DNA of 45,517 bases from a virus. The translations under genes were made by a program, and so were the position numbers. Under the pieces are notes generated by a model that was not told the DNA's origin, did no database searches, and worked only from the letters and a program-made list of their open reading frames with translations. The stretch covers positions 1-45,517 of IMG/VR virus record IMGVR_UViG_3300045240_000141, one strand, 5' to 3'. Position 1 is the first letter of the stretch. The number at the start of each line of letters is the position of its first letter. This document shows, in pieces, positions 42,308-45,517 of this stretch.

Positions 42308-42814
42308 TTACCCCCGGAGCTTCCGCTCAAGGTAGCTTTCAATTGCGCTTTTTCCCGGCAAAGCCTGAGGCAAATCGTAAGATACTGGTAGTGTGAGAGT
42401 GGGCTGAAGTGGCGGAGCCGGTGGAGCCGGTTCTGACTTTCCTCCAGAAAGCTTGTCCAAAAGTAGCGCGGCGGAGGCATCTGCCTGTTCGGATAGCTTC
42501 GGAATGTTGAGGCCCTTGCGCAAAAGGAGTGCGATGGGGGAGTTTTCCTTGTTGTAGAAGTGGAGAGTGTGAGGGCTTTCAGGGACAAAATCCCCTTCGA
42601 TTCGCATTGAGACTTGGAATACAGCCTCCCAAATGCTGTCCATTCCCTCCCGTTTTTTGCGGACTGCTTGCATGAAAGAGTAGAACTGTGACATTGTGGA
42701 CTTGGCCACACGCAAAGTGGGGCATTCGAGGCTCACTGTACCCTCAAGGTAGGCTCGTTGGAGAGTGGTGCCCATCTCGGCAGGATAGGTGCGGGGGTCT
42801 TTAGATCGCGGCAT
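42308..42814 (-). CDS. hypothetical early protein
   Basis: A 168-residue protein. The first half mixes helix and strand (STMSQFYSFMQAVRKKRE; IEGDFVPESPHTLHFY); the second is proline-rich (SEPAPPAPPLQPTLTLP), which looks like a linker, and the end is ESYLERKLRG. AGAGGAAAC precedes ATG 42814. Palindrome copy 11 and the non-coding region follow upstream. No family recognised. Confidence 0.55.
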   Translation of the reverse strand: MPRSKDPRTYPAEMGTTLQRAYLEGTVSLECPTLRVAKSTMSQFYSFMQAVRKKREGMDSIWEAVFQVSMRIEGDFVPESPHTLHFYNKENSPIALLLRKGLNIPKLSEQADASAALLLDKLSGGKSEPAPPAPPLQPTLTLPVSYDLPQALPGKSAIESYLERKLRG

Positions 42815-42858
42815 GGGGAAGTTTCCTCTAAAAAGGGTAGTGAACAGGGGCGGTGGTA

Positions 42859-42900
42859 GTTATTGCCGCACATTACTCCCACGTAATGTGAGGTAGAAAT
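42859..42900. repeat. dispersed palindrome copy 11
   Basis: Core ACATTAC 42870-42876, loop TCCCAC, GTAATGT 42883-42889. Arms CCGCAC/GTGAGG (orientation B); flanks GTTATTG and TAGAAAT. It lies 45 bases upstream of the gene at 42308-42814. Confidence 0.9.
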
Positions 42901-42934
42901 GGTAGGGTTTCCCCTCGAAACGGCGCATGTCCAC

Positions 42935-42963
42935 ACTATACGGTAGCGCTGCCCAGGTGGAAA
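42935..42963 (-). promoter_or_regulatory. possible leftward promoter
   Basis: TTTCCA (-35, 42963-42958) and TATAGT (-10, 42940-42935) with a 17-base spacer on the minus strand. The match is partial (4/6 and 5/6). It would drive the early genes that start at 42814. Confidence 0.3.
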
Positions 42964-43031
42964 CCGGTGCGCTTTTCTCCCTTTCGCTCCCCCGTTCCCC
43001 CTCTTATATTCTCCCTCGTGATTGCCCCTGA

Positions 43032-43243
43032 AGTTCGCCCACCCGTCCACTTTTTTCGGTGACCCCGGCCCTCCCCCTCTTATTTCTCGTGGGAATTACC
43101 GTGTGTATTCTCTCAGTGTTACAGTGAAAAAAAAAAAATTGTAACTGTAAGTAGTAAAAGAGATGAGAGAGAAAGTCCGACAACAAAAAAGAGGGGGACG
43201 CCCCCCCCCCCCGATGGTCAAATGGTGGACGGGTGGGCGAACT
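43032..43243. repeat. nested inverted repeats with A-rich centre
   Basis: Three nested inverted pairs share one axis. The outer 19 bases are 43032-43050 and 43225-43243 (perfect). The middle nine are CCCCCTCTT 43073-43081 and AAGAGGGGG 43189-43197. The inner seven are TTACAGT 43119-43125 and ACTGTAA 43144-43150, around a 12-A run (43127-43138). A 12-C run lies at 43201-43212. Such AT-rich, inverted, gene-free DNA can be a replication origin or a regulator site. Confidence 0.6.
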
Positions 43244-43427
43244 GGGGGGGTAATGACTAGGGAGAATGGTAGAGGGCGAAAAAGGGAAACGAGGGGATAG
43301 GGGGCGCGATCGTGCGAGATGAGGGTGGAGGTTGAACTCTCGGATTGCGCCTCATGGCGGGCCGTTTAGCCCTATTGGCGGCCTATTCCTATGGGGGGCG
43401 GACACCCCTATTAGAGGGTTGAGCCGG

Positions 43428-43470
43428 GTTATTCCCTCACATTACTAGCCCGTAATGTGCGGTATTAATG
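43428..43470. repeat. dispersed palindrome copy 12
   Basis: Core ACATTAC 43439-43445, loop TAGCCC, GTAATGT 43452-43458. Arms CCTCAC/GTGCGG (orientation A); flanks GTTATTC and TATTAAT. Its loop is the reverse complement of copy 4. It lies immediately past a rho-independent terminator. Confidence 0.9.
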
Positions 43471-43475
43471 GACGT

Positions 43476-43499
43476 AAAAAAGCCCGCACTGAGGCGGGC
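43476..43499 (-). terminator. rho-independent terminator, leftward
   Basis: On the minus strand, GCCCGC (43499-43494) pairs with GCGGGC (43487-43482) around a six-base loop and is followed by six T (43481-43476). It ends the transcript of the gene at 43551-44081 and the small genes upstream of it. Confidence 0.8.
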
Positions 43500-43531
43500 A
43501 ACGGAGTCGGGACAAGCCCCCGTAGGGGCAT

Positions 43532-43547
43532 TGTTTCACGTGGAACC
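43532..43547. promoter_or_regulatory. parS-like ParB-binding site
   Basis: TGTTTCACGTGGAACC matches the bacterial parS consensus TGTTTCACGTGAAACA at 14 of 16 positions, and its half sites GTTTCAC and GTGGAAC both occur in natural parS variants. It lies just past the stop codon of the gene at 43551. No second full site is seen in the window. Confidence 0.5.
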
Positions 43548-43550
43548 TGC

Positions 43551-44081
43551 TTACTCGTCGTTGGAGTCGCCGCCCAGGAACCCGGCGAGCACGGCCTCGG
43601 ATGCGTCGGAAGGCTCCCGCATCGCCGCCATGGCCTCCACCACACGCTTGTTGGCACGGAGAGCCGAGCGCTGCTCTTTCGTGAGGGCTTCGAGGCTCGT
43701 GGTGACCTCGGCGCGGGACTTCCCCCCCAATTGCATGAGAGCGCGGACGAAGAGGCCACCGACAGGCGCTTCGCCGGCCGAGCGGATTTTGTTCCAGGTG
43801 CCCGTCGGCGAGACGATGCGGTCAAACACCTCCTTGACGGCCTCATACTTGTCGGAAAGGGTCGCTGACCGGCCCGTTTCCGGGTCACGTGCGATGGCTG
43901 CCGCGTCCACAAGCTTTTGCTTGAGGCCGTGCAACGTGGCTTCCATGACAATGGATTCGGAAAGCTGCGTTGCGTCGAGGGAGAGGGTCCGGCCATCGCT
44001 GAACGTGAGAGTCAGCGTAGCTGCGTCGGGGTTGACGGCAGCGGCGACGGTCGGGGTACGGGTTGCAAGAACTTGAGCCAT
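43551..44081 (-). CDS. early protein, paralogue of the gene at 37817
   Basis: A 176-residue protein that shares the order of segments of the 222-residue protein at 37817-38485: LHGLKQKLVD, WNKIRSAGEAPVGGLFVRALMQLGG, then ALRANKRVVEAMAAM. The N-terminal strand region TLTFSDGRTLSLDA corresponds to VTMDDGRVVEFAG. AGAGGCTCA precedes ATG 44081. It lies at the start of the leftward block in its own short transcript, ended by the terminator at 43476. Confidence 0.65.
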   Translation of the reverse strand: MAQVLATRTPTVAAAVNPDAATLTLTFSDGRTLSLDATQLSESIVMEATLHGLKQKLVDAAAIARDPETGRSATLSDKYEAVKEVFDRIVSPTGTWNKIRSAGEAPVGGLFVRALMQLGGKSRAEVTTSLEALTKEQRSALRANKRVVEAMAAMREPSDASEAVLAGFLGGDSNDE

Positions 44082-44210
44082 TTTTGAGCCTCTATGCCCG
44101 GTGTGGGCGTTACGGTTTGCCGGAAACTCCCGGCGGAGTAGAGCAGTTTGCTCTCGAATGCCTATTGTCGGGCATTCGGGAAAGAACTGCCTAGGGGTTT
44201 ACCCTACAAT

Positions 44211-44333
44211 TCAGAGCAATGTGTGGCCGATGTTGGAGCGGAGGGCGCCGAGGCGGCGTTGTTCAATGGCCGACAGCGGGCGAACCCGGGCGAGAGATTC
44301 GAGGTTGCGGAGTTCCGCGACGAGTTTGCTCAT
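44211..44333 (-). CDS. 40-residue basic protein
   Basis: Read directly on the minus strand: MSKLVAELRNLESLARVRPL then about 20 residues (SAIEQRRLGALRSNIGHTLL). It starts 5 bases after the stop of the 26-residue gene, with GGAAAG upstream. Its helical, basic make-up suggests a regulator-sized peptide. No family is recognised and the size gives little statistical weight. Confidence 0.4.
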   Translation of the reverse strand: MSKLVAELRNLESLARVRPLSAIEQRRLGALRSNIGHTLL

Positions 44334-44338
44334 GATGA

Positions 44339-44419
44339 TTAGTCTTTCCAGTTTGCAACAATGACGATGAGGACGAACAAAAGGAGGGAGGCCGTGACGA
44401 TGTCGGGGACGATGTTCAT
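44339..44419 (-). CDS. 26-residue single-helix membrane peptide
   Basis: Read on the minus strand: MNIVPDIVTASLLLFVLIVI then VANWKD, a lone membrane helix with a short charged end. GAAAGGCTC lies 6-14 bases upstream of the ATG, like its neighbours. Such tiny membrane peptides at the first-entering end of phage genomes often modify host membranes or block superinfection, but the role here is inference. Confidence 0.45.
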   Translation of the reverse strand: MNIVPDIVTASLLLFVLIVIVANWKD

Positions 44420-44490
44420 GCGAGAGCCTTTCAAGTTACGGTGAATGGATTCTAGCATACCTCGCGGGCATGCTGGAATGCACTCTACAA

Positions 44491-44613
44491 CTAGTTGTGG
44501 CGGTTCTGCCACCAGTCATAGACCGCCGCACCCCCGACGATGAGTGTTCCGAGGGCGAGGAAGGCGCCGCACGTGCCGACGACAACGAGAAAGACGGTAG
44601 TTTGATACGACAT
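44491..44613 (-). CDS. 40-residue membrane peptide
   Basis: A protein beginning MSYQTTVFLVVVGTCGAF and ending YDWWQNRHN, with one membrane helix (about 8-32). ATG 44613 is preceded by GAAAGGCTCC, matching the leader of the 26-residue gene downstream. A longer in-frame ORF to 44700 has no such site. It is the outermost leftward gene. Confidence 0.5.
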   Translation of the reverse strand: MSYQTTVFLVVVGTCGAFLALGTLIVGGAAVYDWWQNRHN

Positions 44614-44880
44614 GGAGCCTTTCAGTGTGGCGGTTGGTTGCGATGCATTGATTCTAGTGGTCTGAGAGCCGCCAGGGAAATTATTTGCATGCGCGGGCAA
44701 CTGTTACACATTTGAGGATTAGAGCCACGTGGAGGCGCTTCTAGGGGGTGTAGCCCCTACCGTATCAGAGGGTCAGTGATCGCCGCGCCTATGGGCCTCT
44801 AATCGATTTTGCACCAAACTGGTGCATGCATAATGATTGGGGCTAACATACGAGACTGAGTATATGGGCGGAACCGCGCC

Positions 44881-44950
44881 GATAGGCGTCAGAACAGTAA
44901 GCTCCGCCGCGAGCCGATAGGCGGAATCTATGGACTGCAGTGGATAGGCG
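44881..44950 (+). repeat. three GATAGGCG direct repeats
   Basis: GATAGGCG occurs at 44881-44888, 44916-44923 and 44943-44950, with spacings of 35 and 27. They could be iteron-like binding sites in the non-coding right end. Confidence 0.45.
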
Positions 44951-45276
44951 ATGGCTATGGGGGACAGAGGGGACGTGGTGGGGAGATGGGAGAGGGCGGC
45001 GAAGGGCGAGAGGGGGCGATGTGTGACCCTTAGCCAACCCTCGCGCCGACGCAGACGAGTACCCCTAATCGGGGACTGATCACCAGGGCGAGGCTGGCCC
45101 AAATCAATGAGGGACAGATTGAGAGCGGGCAGAGGGCGATGATGTGGAGCCATGGTCTGAGCCGTGCGTGCTAGAGCTTGAGGGGTGGCGTGATCTGGCC
45201 CGGGCTACGGGGGAGCGATCAGAGGGGGGAGGGGGGGGCAGACTAGCAAATTTCGGGCCAGTTCGCCGGGGAAATC

Positions 45277-45292
45277 GGGGGGAGGGAGGGGG
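45277..45292 (+). other. G-quadruplex-prone run
   Basis: G6-A-G3-A-G5 at 45277-45292, with another G run just upstream at 45268-45271, lies about 40 bases before the right terminal repeat. This is enough G tracts for a quadruplex on the plus strand. Confidence 0.4.
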
Positions 45293-45332
45293 AAAATTCA
45301 GGCGGTGGAAAAAAGTGATAATGCACCCCCTC

Positions 45333-45517
45333 GCAGTTTTTCAAAATTCCATCCCTTTCCTCACTGCTCCGTTAGGAGTCAAGACAATTCGCGGCAGTTC
45401 GCCCTTCCTCTTTTTATTTTTTTTTTCAGCGCCGCAATTTCATTATTGCCTCACATTACTCCGGCGTAATGTGCGGGATTAATCCCCTCTTATACTGTAT
45501 ACTGTACTAACATTTGT
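45333..45517. repeat. right direct terminal repeat (185 bp)
   Basis: Matches 1-185 except at two bases inside the palindrome loop (45460 and 45465 correspond to 128 and 133). The differences turn GCCGGA into TCCGGC, its reverse complement. It carries palindrome copy 13. Confidence 0.85.
45442..45483. repeat. dispersed palindrome copy 13 (in right terminal repeat)
   Basis: Core ACATTAC 45453-45459, loop TCCGGC, GTAATGT 45466-45472; arms CCTCAC/GTGCGG as in copy 1. Only the loop is inverted relative to copy 1. Confidence 0.9.

Larger units (their letters stand above)
42815..43550. other. 736-base non-coding control region
   Basis: No credible gene is present. It contains palindrome copies 11 and 12, a possible leftward promoter (42935-42963), the nested inverted-repeat region (43032-43243) with a 12-A run and a 12-C run, the rho-independent terminator (43476-43499), and the parS-like site (43532-43547). 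The motif GTAATTCCCACG occurs here on the minus strand at 43099-43088. Confidence 0.7.
44614..45332. other. 719-base non-coding right-end region
   Basis: No supported gene. It holds repeated GATAGGCG octamers (44881, 44916, 44943), the inverted pair TGCACC-AAACT-GGTGCA (44810-44826), and dense G runs near 45224-45238 and 45277-45292 about 40-110 bases before the terminal repeat. A rightward ORF at 45144-45482 crosses into the repeat, lacks a ribosome site and looks like chance. Promoter, packaging or end-processing roles are possible. Confidence 0.55.

Noticed and set aside
44809-44836. TTGCAC...CATAAT as a rightward promoter in the right-end gap.
   Set aside because: The spacer is only 14 bases and no rightward gene follows within the window.
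45144-45482. Rightward 112-codon ORF running into the right terminal repeat.
   Set aside because: Low-complexity glycine/arginine product from G-rich DNA, no ribosome site, and it crosses the repeat border.
110-45483. CRISPR array or tRNA genes.
   Set aside because: Repeats are dispersed rather than regularly spaced, and no cloverleaf-like sequence was found by eye.

Overview
The window looks like the complete genome of a virulent-type tailed phage with podovirus architecture. A 185-base direct repeat (1-185 and 45333-45517) closes both ends. The rightward half carries a terminase-portal-scaffold-capsid block, then homologues of the P22 neck/tail proteins gp4 and gp10, then glycine/coiled-coil ejection proteins, and no tail-tube or tape-measure genes. 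No integrase, excisionase or CI-like repressor is visible. The G+C-rich coding style, the strong AGGAG-type ribosome sites and the GH19 lysozyme fit a proteobacterial host (beta- or gamma-). That host call is inference; no host gene is present.

Layout. 1-286: left terminal repeat and leader. 287-23264 (+): two tandem small-terminase-like paralogues, TerL, portal, GroES-like protein, scaffold, capsid, neck, cupin-like and ejection proteins, a PurD-like ATP-grasp enzyme, tail fibre, and a lysis cassette (holin candidates plus GH19 endolysin). 23301-44613 (-): a DUF3987-type ATPase, a UDG-like/family-A DNA polymerase, a ParB-methyltransferase fusion, an SSB-like protein, a Sak4-type RecA-like ATPase, a Cas4/RecB-like nuclease, an HNH endonuclease, MazG, an SF1 helicase, a GHKL-ATPase/EEFLH protein and many small early genes. 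42815-43550 and 44614-45332 are non-coding control/end regions.

The most striking feature is a family of thirteen short palindromes, core ACATTAC-N6-GTAATGT, placed at nearly every boundary between transcription units and inside the terminal repeats. The six-base loop, the T/G-asymmetric inner arm and the outer flank each occur in both orientations, and they switch independently of one another. The two terminal-repeat copies differ at only two bases, and those two differences are exactly an inversion of the loop. This points to repeated inversion or strand-switching at the palindromes in a phage that encodes its own annealing-type recombination genes.

Other items worth attention are a bacterial parS-like site (43532-43547) in a phage with a ParB-domain methyltransferase, a compact three-way-junction RNA candidate just downstream of a near-consensus sigma70 promoter (29746-29883, minus strand), and a nested inverted-repeat region (43032-43243) that could be an origin. 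The early block supplies replication (polymerase, helicase, ATPase), recombination (Sak4 + SSB-like + nuclease) and host-takeover functions. The rightward block supplies packaging, virion and lysis.
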